Assembly: GCA_965220305.1 (NCBI GenBank)
Contig: OZ244817.1
Span: 434,001 to 498,000 of the forward strand
Origin: G965220305 sp965220305
Lineage (GTDB): Bacteria; Chloroflexota; Dehalococcoidia; Lucifugimonadales; UBA3495
Reading direction: 5' to 3'
DNA: 64,000 nucleotides
Numbering within the stretch: the stretch's first letter is position 1; each line of letters opens with the position of its first letter. Positions 1 to 9,115 of this stretch are shown here, in pieces. A program made the position numbers and the translations under genes. The notes under the pieces were generated by a model. That model was not told the origin of the DNA. It ran no database searches and was given only the letters and a program-made list of their open reading frames with translations.

Positions 1-548
1 GAACACTTTCGACGTGTCCAATTTCGTCCAAATGGCCTTCGGCCATTATTGGGCGGAGTTCCTTTCCGACGGTTGAAAGCCCGTTCAATCCATTCGCTGA
101 TTTGCGCAGGCGTCCAAGGGTTCGGCCAATTGTAAATCAGCGCATAGGTGTCATCACCCTGCCAGTTGTCCGCGAGCCTTGGCGGAATCAGATGGGGATT
201 TAGCGTTCGCTTCCCATAGTCTGGGTGATTGGGCAACAGGATACCCAATAATCCGCATCGGGAGTTCCTTTTGGTCTTTCGGATGCTGGAGCCGATCTCC
301 CAATCCACGTGCTTGCGCTGCCAGGTGCAGGGGCCAATCAGCACAATTGTCACAGTCGCGTCGCGGATGTAATCGTCGCGTATCTTTTGGCGCACTGTGG
401 CTGTTTTTAGGTCGGTGTCGTCAATGTTTCCGGTGTCAACCGACCGGTCCACGATTCGCTTTCCCATCATGCGGACGAACGCTCCCTTCCTTTTGATGTC
501 CTGTTCGTGAAAGCTGATGAACACTTTGTGCCGGGGAATTTGGCTCAT
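1..548 (-). CDS. TIR-like (DUF1863/ThsB-type) domain protein, partial
   Basis: The reverse strand is open from the ATG at 548 to the window edge (about 182 codons, no stop), so the C-terminus is missing. Residues 8-14 read KVFISFH, and near residue 65 come VTIVLIG and then KHVDWEI. Seen together, these match the TIR-like MTH538/DUF1863 family, which includes Thoeris ThsB; members signal through NAD-derived molecules or act as effectors in phage defence. The start lies 2 bp after the TGA of the upstream membrane-protein gene, so the two are almost certainly co-transcribed with the AbiEi-like gene. Catalytic activity cannot be judged from the fragment. Family call is good; the role in defence is inferred from family and neighbours. 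Confidence 0.75.
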   Translation of the reverse strand, partial: MSQIPRHKVFISFHEQDIKRKGAFVRMMGKRIVDRSVDTGNIDDTDLKTATVRQKIRDDYIRDATVTIVLIGPCTWQRKHVDWEIGSSIRKTKRNSRCGLLGILLPNHPDYGKRTLNPHLIPPRLADNWQGDDTYALIYNWPNPWTPAQISEWIERAFNRRKGTPPNNGRRPFGRNWTRRKC

Positions 549-550
549 CG

Positions 551-1051
551 TCACTTCCATCCTTCTGTTAAGGGGGTATCAGAGGGGATTATCAGCAGCC
601 AGGTGAGGAGTACCGTCACGGTGACCAAGACATAGAACGGCAATATCGAGAAAGACTTGAACAACGCCCAACAGAACTGCCCTATTTCCGATCCGATCGG
701 GGCCACGGTATAGAGGTCGGATGTAGCTATCTTCCCATCGTGGACTTTTCCGACAAAGGCGCAGTACGACTTACGGAACCGCCGCTCCAGTGCCAGATAG
801 TAGGAGTCCAGGAACAGGAACAGCAGGGTTGGAACCAGAGCGATCAGAGCGTGCTGTGGCTCTCCCGTCCGGGCCACCAGTACCAGGGTGGCGGCGACGA
901 GAGTGACGCACCAAACCTTGCAGGAACGGCTGTTCTCGGCCATGCGATTTATCACGCCCTGCATCATGGTCAGGTGCGTCTGAACGGCGGAGGATTCTTC
1001 ATTGAGGGATGGTTCTTGACCATGTTGGCCTGCTTCCTCAGTATTTGTCAT
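551..1051 (-). CDS. three-helix membrane protein of the TIR-like operon
   Basis: A 166-residue protein with a soluble, acidic N-terminus (1-40) and hydrophobic segments at about 46-60, 66-84 and 132-155. Before the first helix is QGVINRMAENS, and after the second is DSYYLALERRFRKSY, a pattern I associate with a widespread uncharacterised family encoded beside TIR-like genes. Its ATG overlaps the stop of the AbiEi-like gene (ATGA), and its TGA lies 2 bp before the TIR-like start, so all three form one operon. A likely role is membrane partner or membrane-damaging effector of the TIR-like protein, but no enzymatic motif is visible and this rests on context alone. Confidence 0.7.
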   Translation of the reverse strand: MTNTEEAGQHGQEPSLNEESSAVQTHLTMMQGVINRMAENSRSCKVWCVTLVAATLVLVARTGEPQHALIALVPTLLFLFLDSYYLALERRFRKSYCAFVGKVHDGKIATSDLYTVAPIGSEIGQFCWALFKSFSILPFYVLVTVTVLLTWLLIIPSDTPLTEGWK

Positions 1052-1650
1052 AGTACGCCGGTTTCCATGATGGCGCTGAGGCGGCGTGAGGGCAGGACCT
1101 CAAGAGTGCGCATAAGTTCAGCGGTCGTGACCTTTCTGTCTTGGAGAGCCTCCCGCAGGGCTTCCAGCGCGGCCTCCCGTCCGATAAGGCGTTGGAAGCG
1201 AAAACAGTCAACTATCGTGCGGGCCGGGGAGGTAATCCGAGTCGGCACCTCCTCAAAGCTGGTTTCCTGGACTCCATAGGTCAAGGCGGCAGCGCTGAAA
1301 CGGACCAGACGAACCCCAATTCCCTTCAGCGTAGGCGCCTTCGCCTTGTGCGGAATGCCGATCCAGACTTGGCGCGGAAGCTGGGTGCCAATCTCATGCA
1401 CCTGGAGTGCTGAGAGGAGGCAGACAATCGCAATGGGAACTCGTGCGCAGACAGAAGCTATCGAGTAGCGTTCTGTGATTTCAGATTCAGCCAGCCGGTA
1501 AAGACCCCAGCCTACCCGCTCGACGGCTTCATCCGCCTCAAGTTGTCGGAGCCTGTGGTAGGGTATTCCCAGCGACTCCAGTTGGCTGGGACGAAAGAAG
1601 TTGCCAATGCCGGCCTCATGAAGGATGTCTTGATTGAGTTCGACGGTCAT
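1048..1650 (-). CDS. AbiEi-like winged-helix regulator/antitoxin
   Basis: A 200-residue protein with an N-terminal winged-helix region (residues 15-60, FFRPSQLESLGI to WGLYRLA) and the AbiEi-type second domain, including TSPARTIVDCFRF near residue 140 and a C-terminal EALREAL repeat-like helix. AbiEi proteins are antitoxins of type IV abortive-infection systems and repress their own promoters through inverted repeats. The usual toxin partner AbiEii (nucleotidyltransferase) is absent: the next genes, overlapping by 4 bp, encode a membrane protein and a TIR-like protein. This suggests the regulator has been recruited to control a different effector. A palindrome overlapping a -10 box lies upstream at 1725-1751. 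Confidence 0.8.
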   Translation of the reverse strand: MTVELNQDILHEAGIGNFFRPSQLESLGIPYHRLRQLEADEAVERVGWGLYRLAESEITERYSIASVCARVPIAIVCLLSALQVHEIGTQLPRQVWIGIPHKAKAPTLKGIGVRLVRFSAAALTYGVQETSFEEVPTRITSPARTIVDCFRFQRLIGREAALEALREALQDRKVTTAELMRTLEVLPSRRLSAIMETGVL

Positions 1651-1724
1651 TGCGTGTCAATCCTGTCGGCGTTTGCGATTGCGCTACCAACATTCTACAA
1701 GAACGCAATGAGTTTGTAAATTTA

Positions 1725-1766
1725 GTCGGCAAGTATTATAAGTTTGCCGACCTTTTCAAGTGTCAA
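1725..1766 (-). promoter_or_regulatory. putative promoter and operator of the AbiEi/membrane/TIR operon
   Basis: An 8-bp inverted repeat, GTCGGCAA (1725-1732) and TTGCCGAC (1744-1751), encloses a reverse-strand TATAAT (1740-1735). A reverse-strand TTGACA lies at 1766-1761, though the 20-bp spacing to TATAAT is longer than ideal; TTGAAA at 1759-1754 is 13 bp away. The palindrome is 75 bp upstream of the AbiEi-like ATG and fits an autorepressor site. Confidence 0.5.
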
Positions 1767-1770
1767 GCCG

Positions 1771-3891
1771 TTAAGCAGACGCTGACGCTGTAACCTCTCG
1801 CAACATCCGAACGATGTCCTCTTCAATGCCTTGAATGTCTGCCTCTATGTCCTCCAAGGGACGCGGTGGGGAATACCGATAGAAGTAGCGGTTGAAATTG
1901 ATTTCGTAGCCGACTATCCCAACTCCTTTGTCCTTGGCGTCCCTCTTGGACTCGTCAATCCAGGCGTCGGGTACGTTGGGCTTGACTTCACGTTCGAAGA
2001 AGGCGTTCACATCTTCTGCCAGTGGCACACGTTCGGTATCCCGCAGTTCTGGGTCCGCCTCCGGTTTGCCGTCCTTGTCAACGCAAATGGCTGCGGTTTC
2101 GTCGCGCTCCGAAAGGGAGTTGAGGATCGCCTTGCGGACGGGAGCAGACAACTTGATCCCAGCCTGCTTTGCCGCGTCGTCAAGAACGTCTTCAAAGGCT
2201 TTCCGGTCCTTTACCACCGTCTCAGGCAAGCCATTCAGCATCTTCAGGAGCGACTCTTGAAGCTTGCGTCCCTGGGCTTCCTCCTGAGTCGCTGCGTAGC
2301 CTCGCTTCCTCGACTTGGCTAGGGCTTGGAATCCCCTTTCGTCTTCCAGCCGATTGATACGTTCAGGGGCGGCCTGGAAGTTGAGCCGGAGCGGGCGCTC
2401 CACTGTGATCTTTCGGAAACCAAAGTGGGCCGTGGGGAATATACGACTCACTACGGCTTCTTCCTGCCTGCCGTCCCTAGTGACCAGGCGGGTGTCCCCA
2501 TCCTGGTATTCTTCAAGGATTTTGAGGATGTCCCGGGCTTTCTCCGGGGGAATCTGCCGGCGCTTGTCGCCCAGACTTCGTGGCATCGGAGTCCAGAACG
2601 TAGAAGCGTCAATGAGCTGTACCTTGCCCCGGCATTCCTGGAACTTCCGATTGGTGAGAAGCCAAACGTAGGTGGCGATGCCGGTGTTGTAGAAGAGCTG
2701 TTCCGGCAGAGCGATCAGAGCCTCCAGCAGGTCGTTCTCGAAGACGTAACGCCGTATCTCGCTCTCGCCGCTGGCCGCGTCTCCGGTAAAAAGGGGCGAA
2801 CCGTTCATAATGATGGCTATGCGCGAACCGCCTTCCCCCGGATTCTTGGTGCGGGCGAGCATATGCAACAAAAACAGGAGTTGACCATCGCTGATGCGGG
2901 GAAGACCCGGGCCAAACCTGCCGGCGACTCCCCTCGCGTGCTCTGCGCGAACCGCGCTTTCATCCCGTTTCCAATCCTTCCCGTAGGGCGGATTCGCAAT
3001 CAGATAGTCAAAAGACCTAGCCGCGTGCCGGTCGTTGGAAAGGGTTGTCCCGAAGACGATGCTATCGGCGTCCCGACCTGTGGGGTCTTTCATGTACAGG
3101 TCCGACTTGGAAACCGCCCAGGTCTCCGGGTTAACTTCCTGCCCGAATAGGTGAATCTCAGCATCGGGATTCACCGGACCGGTCAAGAGATTGCCGTTAT
3201 CCAGGTGTCCGACATTGATGTGCTCCTTGGCTATGGTCAGCATTCCACCTGAACCGCAACAGGGGTCATAGACCGTGCGCACGACGCCGCTACCACCAAT
3301 TCTCTCTTCATCCCCGGCGAGCATCAGGCCAACCATCAGGTGTACGACGTCGCGCGGTGTAAAGTGCTCGCCCGGGTTCTCGTTCAGCGCTTCGTTGAAC
3401 TTTCGGATAAGTTCCTCGAAAATCGTGCCCATCGTGGCATTATCGATTTGGTCGGGGTGAAGTTCCACCCTCCCGAATCGCTCCAGCACTTGGAAGAGTA
3501 GGCCCGCCTCGTCGAGCTTGCTGATGGTGTTGTCGAAGTCGAACCTCTCCAGGACCTCGCGCATATTCTGGCTGAAACCCGCGATGTAGTTCCTCAAGTT
3601 GGCGGCTACGTTGGGTGCGTCCGCCAACAGCAGCGCGAAGTCGTATCGGGATGTATTGTAGAAGGCGAACCCGGAAGATCGGCAGAGCTGGCTATGCAAG
3701 TCTTCCAGCCCCCTGCCCCGGAGCTCAGCTTGACGTTGAAGCACATTCTCTTTGGTGGGTCCGAGCACGCAATCGAGGCGCCGCAATACGGTGAGCGGCA
3801 GGATTACGTCCTGGTACTTGCCTCTCTTGAAGGTGTCCCGAATCAGGTTCGCGACTCCCCATATGAAGTTGACAATCTCGCTATGGTTCAT
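1771..3891 (-). CDS. hsdM: type I restriction-modification DNA methyltransferase subunit (N6-adenine)
   Basis: About 706 residues from the ATG at 3891, chosen because NHSEIVNFIWGVANL is the usual family N-terminus and GAGAAG precedes it; the frame stays open 11 codons further upstream. The N-terminal helical HsdM_N domain is followed by the Rossmann methyltransferase with motif I DPCCGSGGML and motif IV NPPYGKDWK. The long C-terminal region (about residues 500-706) is typical of the larger HsdM subclass. It transfers methyl groups to adenine at sites chosen by HsdS. No hsdS or hsdR is in the window; they may lie beyond position 1, on the far side of the AbiEi/TIR operon, or be lost. Same strand as the downstream defence operon. 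Confidence 0.93.
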   Translation of the reverse strand: MNHSEIVNFIWGVANLIRDTFKRGKYQDVILPLTVLRRLDCVLGPTKENVLQRQAELRGRGLEDLHSQLCRSSGFAFYNTSRYDFALLLADAPNVAANLRNYIAGFSQNMREVLERFDFDNTISKLDEAGLLFQVLERFGRVELHPDQIDNATMGTIFEELIRKFNEALNENPGEHFTPRDVVHLMVGLMLAGDEERIGGSGVVRTVYDPCCGSGGMLTIAKEHINVGHLDNGNLLTGPVNPDAEIHLFGQEVNPETWAVSKSDLYMKDPTGRDADSIVFGTTLSNDRHAARSFDYLIANPPYGKDWKRDESAVRAEHARGVAGRFGPGLPRISDGQLLFLLHMLARTKNPGEGGSRIAIIMNGSPLFTGDAASGESEIRRYVFENDLLEALIALPEQLFYNTGIATYVWLLTNRKFQECRGKVQLIDASTFWTPMPRSLGDKRRQIPPEKARDILKILEEYQDGDTRLVTRDGRQEEAVVSRIFPTAHFGFRKITVERPLRLNFQAAPERINRLEDERGFQALAKSRKRGYAATQEEAQGRKLQESLLKMLNGLPETVVKDRKAFEDVLDDAAKQAGIKLSAPVRKAILNSLSERDETAAICVDKDGKPEADPELRDTERVPLAEDVNAFFEREVKPNVPDAWIDESKRDAKDKGVGIVGYEINFNRYFYRYSPPRPLEDIEADIQGIEEDIVRMLREVTASASA

Positions 3892-4290
3892 CTTCTTCTC
3901 ATCCCGTGGACGGCGATACTTCAAGCGATAGGGTAACTGGTTCGTCTGCGGAATCAGCCATTAGCTAAGACCCGTTTAGGTTAAGTCAGGCCAGCGCTTT
4001 ACACTCGGCCCACTGGTACTAGCCGACAAACGAGGGATCTCAGCCGAGCAAAGCCAAGGGCCGAAGTGCATCTTGTGGCGCAGGGAAAGATTCCCACGCT
4101 TGCCAGAAGGACGCTGTTGGGGAAAGAGTAAGTTACTTGCGGAACGCCGTCAATGCACGGCGCCAACTCGGGACAAAGGCAAATCGGGCGGCTGGTTTGG
4201 ACACGTATCAATAATTCCCTTTTTTCATCCCCACGCCGGGGCTTGGCAGCCCCAATTGCCGGTGTTGATACGCTCGGCGGGTAGCCGGTG
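3892..4290. other. intergenic, no gene seen
   Basis: No convincing coding sequence. It holds the upstream region of hsdM and the downstream end of the coiled-coil gene. A short palindrome (GGGGCTTGGCAGCCCC, about 4239-4254) lies next to a T-run, but the T-run is on the wrong side to make a terminator for the reverse-strand gene. Confidence 0.5.
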
Positions 4291-5159
4291 CTACTTCCAC
4301 CACAGGCCCAAGGTGAGCAACCGCCTCAGCAACCGCACCCGCTTTGCCCGGCTCAACTCCCGCCTTGCATTCGAGAAGGATTCCTCCCTCCACCGCACGT
4401 GATCTTTCCTTCTCGATTCATACAACGGTTCTTTCTCCGGCGGCAGGGTCAGGTGGAAGTCCCTGAGCATCTCAGTTTCCAGTTCCCATCGGCGCACCGC
4501 TGCCACGGCCCGGTCAACACGGCTGCCCGCCGACCCATCTCGCACCCTGACCGTGATCTCGCGCCACTCGGCAACCAAGGGCGCCGCCGGGCCGAAGGCG
4601 TGTTGCTCGTCGGGCTGCTCCTCCAGGGTCACTACCCCCGCGTTGGGCATTCCGGGCCTCCGCCGGGGTGGCCGCCAATCCTGACCCAGGTCATTACCCT
4701 GGTCGTCGCCGGCGTCAACTGCTTCGGTATCGTCGACCTGTTGATTGGTTTCTTCCAGCGCGGCAACCCGGCTCCCCAACTCTTCCAGTCTGCCCGCCTG
4801 GCTCTCCACCAGTTCGCGCAACCCGCGATTATCCTCCTCCAATGCCGCCACCCGCTGCTCCAGCGCATCGTCCTGCTGCTCGGTCTCACCATCGCCGACA
4901 ACAGGGTCCGACTCGTCACCGACACCGCCCGCGTTCTGGAACTCAGCCAACGCCTGCCGCATCCGCCGGGACACGCGCCGGGAATCGTAGCAGTTCATCA
5001 TGGTGCGGTAATTCACCCCCAGGGCCTCGGCGACGACGACCCGGCCCCGGTCATCGACCAAGGCGTCCAGCAGGTCCAATAGGGGTTGGTCCGATAGGGG
5101 TGAGTCAGCCCGCCACCAGGGCGACCTGCTCCATCCACGGGCTGCTTGCTGGCGGTCAT
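4291..5159 (-). pseudogene. helix-turn-helix/coiled-coil protein with 5' frameshift
   Basis: The coding frame runs to a stop at 4291. It begins with SPWWRADSPLSDQPLLD, then a helix-turn-helix-like stretch (AEALGVNYRTMMNCYDSRRV), a heptad coiled coil (LEQRVAALEEDNRGLRELV onward) and a basic C-terminus. The only start with a good ribosome site (GGAGG 8 bp upstream) is the ATG at 5159, which is in another frame; a one-base shift near 5130 would join them. No function is recognised; it could be an element-encoded regulator. It is divergent from the conjugative-type ATPase gene, with which it shares a 40-bp intergenic region. Confidence 0.5.
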
Positions 5160-5197
5160 GTCCACTGCCTCCTTCGCCGCACCGTACAATTACTACA

Positions 5198-6962
5198 ATG
5201 AAACGGATGTTCGATAAACCCACCGGCCCACAAATCTGCGAGAGCATCACCCGCCCGCCCGGACCCGGGCCGCAGGACCGGGAGCCGCCCGTGGGCCTCA
5301 AGGGGGAAGGTAAGGCCGGACCCCGGTCACCGAGACGGCGCCGCCGGTGACGCGGCTGTTCCAGGGCCGCAACGTCCTGGGGGTGCGAGAGCTGGCAGCC
5401 CTGTGGCACCCTCTGGGGGCCGGGGACCAGCTGCCCATGGTGTCGCGCTCCAGCGCTAGGGTCCTGTACCCGTCGGTCAAGACCATCTCCGGCGGCGCCC
5501 ACGTGGGGAACACGGTGGGCGCCCGGACCCGCCTGGTCCACTTCACCGATGACGCCACGGGCCGCCACCACCTCTACATGGCCCGCACCCGCATGGGCAA
5601 ATCCACACTAATGCTGCACGTCGTACTGCACAAGATGCGGGAGAAAGCTGCGGGGAGGAACCACGACGCCATCATAGTCATCGACCCCCACGCCGACCTG
5701 GTCAACTCCCTCCTGGAGCAGGTCCCCGAGGAGATCATCGACCGGGTCTACCTCATCGACTTGGCCGACGACACCCAGGCCCCGGGCATCAACCTGCTGG
5801 ACGTGAAAGTGTTCCCCGACAGGGACCGCACCGCCGACCCGGTGGTGCGGGTGGCGAAGGGAATGTGGGAGCACTGGGGTTCCCGGATGCAGTCCATCCT
5901 GGAGCACGTAGTCAAGGCCCTTCACGAGTACAACGGCCACCCCGACACCAAGGACGACCAGCAGCTCACCATCCTGGCCGGGTCCCGGCTGCTGTCGGAC
6001 AAGCGGTTCCGCAACCATGTGCTCCGGCGGGTGGACGACCCCTACGTGATCAACTGGTGGGCCCGGATCTTCGCCGACTGGACCCGCAACCTGGAGGCCG
6101 AAGCCGTCGCCCCGGTGCAGACCCGCCTGGCCTACTACGCCTCGTCCAAGAAGGCGAGGGCCATCCTGGGGCAGCGCCGCTCCACCCTGGACCTGGGGAA
6201 GATCATCGCCGAGGGCGGCGTGCTGCTGGTTCCACCTCCCAGGCCAAGGCGGGGCGGGAGGTGTCGGCCCTGGTGGGGGCGTCGTTGCTCAACCTGGTGG
6301 ACTCGGTGATTCGGGAGCAGGGCAATCTGCCCCCCGGCCAGCGGCGGGGTGTCCAAGTGGTGGTGGACGAGATGCAGTCCCTGCCCGGCGCCGATTACGA
6401 GTCCATGCTGTCTGAGCTTGGCAAGTTCGGGGCCAGCTTCATCCTGGCTACCCAGAGCCTGGCCAAGCTGGCGGACCTGTCCCCCACCATGCAGGACACC
6501 CTGCTGTCCAACGTGGGGTGCTTGGCGGTTTTCCAGGTGTCGGCCGCCGCCGCCAGGGAGCTCATCGGAGAACTGGACCGGGAGCGGTTGGGCGAGGAGG
6601 ACCTGGTGTCCCTGCCGGCGCACCACTGCTACGTGCGGGCCACGGTGGACGGGCAGCGGGAACCCACCTACTACATGGAGTTGCTGAAGCCCGAGCCGGG
6701 AGACCCGGCGGTGGCGGAGCGAATCCCGGCCCAGGTGGCGGACTACACCACGCCGGCGGAGACCCTGGCCTCCCAGGACGCCGAGGCCCACCGGCGGGTG
6801 CAGGACTTCCGGGACAAGCTGGACCAGGAGGACGAGGACGCTGCCTCCGGGCCTCCGGGCAACGGAACCGGCGGCGGGGCCGCCAAGGGAAAAAAGCAGC
6901 GTAACCGGCGGCGGAGTGGAGACCTCGACCAATCCGGCGCGCCGGTGGGTGGGAGTGAATGA
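5198..6962 (+). pseudogene. conjugative coupling-type (TraG/VirD4/HerA-like) ATPase, frameshifted
   Basis: The main frame (from 5347) gives ARTRMGKSTL, a P-loop whose first Gly is Ala, then a Walker B-like IIVIDPHADL. Near 6233 one base is missing; the +1 frame then continues STSQAKAGREVSALVG, VVVDEMQSLPGADY and ATQSLAKL, the C-terminal half expected of TraG/VirD4-like ATPases, ending at 6962. A second break may lie at the N-terminus: an ATG at 5198 opens a frame that stops at 5350 just as the ATPase frame begins. In conjugative and integrative elements such ATPases pass relaxase-DNA to the secretion channel. It overlaps the next gene by ATGA, an operon with the Replic_Relax gene. Probably inactive unless the shift is an assembly error. 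Confidence 0.75.
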
Positions 6963-8593
6963 GGGCCGGGGAAAGGGAACGGCAGGCGCTGCGGGTCCTG
7001 GCGGCCATACCCTTCCTAGACCGGCTGGAACTGGCCGCCGTTGCGGGAATGTACGAGGAAGCGTCCCACAACGCCTTGGACCGGTTGCGAAGGGAGGGAC
7101 TGGCGGACTTCATCAGCCATGCCGCTCCCCTCACCGCCACCACCCGCCGTTGGCGCCTTACCGGCGATGGCCTGCGCCGCTTGGCCCTGGAGGACGGCAT
7201 GGGCGTCGAGCGCCTGCTCCGCACTCACCCGGTCTCCGGGCTGGCAGCGCGTCCCGCTGGCGCGGCTGGACGCCGTGGCCGTAATCTACCGGCTGGCCTC
7301 GGCGGTGGCGGGAGGTGAAGGCGGGTTCCAGTTCCGCTGGTACCGGGGCGTAGCCCTGGACGCGGCCATGATGCTGCCGGGCGAAAGGTCCCTGGGAGTA
7401 GTCCGCTAGGGAGCGACCACCGACCGGACCGCCTTTTCCGACCGGGTCGGCTGGTTGGTGTCCACCCGCAACCCCTGCCCCGCGCTCTCCTGGCGGTGAT
7501 GCCCGACGAGGGGCGGTTGCTCTAGGCCCGCCAGTTGCTGGCCCGCTACCCCGGTCCGGTCTTCCTGGCCCTGGAGCATCACGTGGCCAGCGCCAGCCCT
7601 GACGACCAAGTATGGCGTCTGACCGCCACGCCCGCGGTGCTATCGCTGGAGGAAGCCCTTTCCTGCCTGAAACCGGGCGGGCGGCTGCCCGTGGAGCCGC
7701 CCCTGACCCGGCTGTCGCCGCCCTGAGACCTCTCCATCCCCGAAGAACCGGAAAAGAATCCGGACCACCTGCTTCCCGCCGTGCGCAAGCCGGCGGACAA
7801 GCGGGTATTGGACCGACTCGCCGAGTGGCCCTGGATCACGGCGGGCGACCTGGGTGGACTGATGGGCCTCTCACCTTCGGGAGTCTCCAAGCTGACCTCC
7901 CGCCTGGGCCGGCTCGGCCTGGTCTTAAATGTCCACCTGGGCGGCCGCCGTCGGCTGGCGCTCCTAGCCCGCCGGGACCGGGCCTCGTTGTCCAGCGCGG
8001 CCCAACGATGGAGCGTTGAGCCCGTTGATGGAAAGCCTCTCTCGTGCTGGCGGAGCGTGCCGGGCGCAAGGAGCAGGCCCCTGGCCCGCACCATCGAGCA
8101 TACTGAGGCGGTGCACCGGTTTATGGCGGCCCTCGTGCGGCAGGCGAAGGGGAACCCCGGCTACCTGGTCCTCCAAACCAGCCCTCCCCACCATTCAACC
8201 CGTTACTTCCCGCACCGGGGCAGGCTGCGTTCCATCCACCCCGACGGATTTGACGTGGTGCGAGCCAGTGGCAAGACCTATCCCTTCTTCCTGGAGTGGG
8301 AGCGGCGGGCCCTGAATCCATCCACTATGGCCGCCCGGCTGGCGCCCTACCTGCGCTACTATTCATACAACCGGCCCTTGGACGACCACGGCCACCGGCC
8401 CCTGGTGTTGATGGTCTTCGATAACTTCCTTGCCGAGGGGAACTTCCTCGGCTTGGCCCGCCGGGAGATGGAGCGCATTGGGGTGGACGTGCCGTTGTGG
8501 GTGTCCTATAGAGAAATGTTGGAGAAGGTCGGGCCGTTGGGATTGGCGTGGCGCAACCCGGATGTGCTGGAACCGAGCCATGCCTTCAGGTGA
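6959..8593 (+). pseudogene. Replic_Relax family protein 1, multiply disrupted
   Basis: The pieces are collinear with the paralogue at 13.4-15.4 kb: an N-terminal winged helix (6959-7240), a middle part after a frameshift (SLGVVR, stop TAG at 7407), another frameshift near 7480, a TAG near 7523, a TGA at 7724, and then an open C-terminal part (7727-8593). That part holds a second HTH and the motif pair HPDG then FLEWERRA seen in all three copies of the family in this window. Replic_Relax (PF13814) proteins are encoded in plasmids and integrative elements beside coupling ATPases and are thought to act in DNA transfer or replication. The 270-residue C-terminal part could still be translated from the GTG at 7781. 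Confidence 0.7.
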
Positions 8594-8668
8594 ACGCCTG
8601 CCTACCCTGTAGGAGCGCGGCATAAGAGGACGGAGAGAAAGCGGTTCTCGGAACCGGCCAGCTAACTG

Positions 8669-8706
8669 ACAGTTGCCGCTTGCATTGCGGGTATCCTTAG
8701 AGATAC
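8669..8706 (+). promoter_or_regulatory. promoter with palindromic operator for HTH/recombinase module 1
   Basis: GTATC (8691-8695) and GATAC (8702-8706) form a palindrome between a TTGCAT (-35-like) and GATACT (-10-like). The block from TGACAGTT to GGTATCC is conserved, in the opposite orientation, upstream of the second module (12639-12682), which marks it as functional rather than chance. Confidence 0.5.
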
Positions 8707-8750
8707 TCTAGTGCGGTAGGGATCAAACTCACGACGACCAGGAAGCGGCG

Positions 8751-9044
8751 ATGGACAGCTCCGAGAGAAATGCGCAGTACCCGGCAACATCGGAAGAGAA
8801 GGCGATTGTCCTGAACGCCGCCTTGGAAGCGGGTGACCTGAACCAGATAATGGGCACCCTGGGGGAAATGGCCCGCGCCCACCGGATGCGAAGGGTCGCC
8901 CAGGAAACCGGCCTGGGACGGGAGAGCCTCTACAAGTCCATGCGGGCCGGGGCCAGCCCCGACTTCAACACCGTCTTCAAGGTGCTGCGCTCTCTGGGGT
9001 TCCGGCTCCACGTAACCCCCATCGCCGAAGAGGATAGCCAGTAG
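8751..9044 (+). CDS. addiction-module antidote-like HTH protein 1
   Basis: A 97-residue protein with ALEAGDLNQIMGTLGEMA and then the HTH RRVAQETGLGRESLYKSM and a FNTVFKVLRSLGFRL tail, the pattern of the HI1420/HigA-like putative antidote family. No toxin gene is adjacent: the next gene is a large serine recombinase, 72 bp downstream on the same strand. A near-copy (12308-12601) sits in the same position relative to the second recombinase, so I infer it regulates the recombinase rather than a toxin. It is preceded by a palindromic operator. Confidence 0.8.
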   Translation: MDSSERNAQYPATSEEKAIVLNAALEAGDLNQIMGTLGEMARAHRMRRVAQETGLGRESLYKSMRAGASPDFNTVFKVLRSLGFRLHVTPIAEEDSQ

Positions 9045-9115
9045 CGCCGCCGGGCTTGGAACACACCCGGCAGCATTCTCATTCAACACGGTACAGGAAA
9101 AAGGAGGACACCAGT

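Noticed and set aside
4288..5082. 264-residue plus frame opposite the coiled-coil gene
   Set aside because: Pro/Leu/Gln-rich antisense frame; the reverse strand has a plausible HTH and heptads.
6225..6240. Programmed frameshift in the conjugative-type ATPase
   Set aside because: No slippery sequence at the break, and the neighbouring Replic_Relax gene is also broken; mutation or error is simpler.
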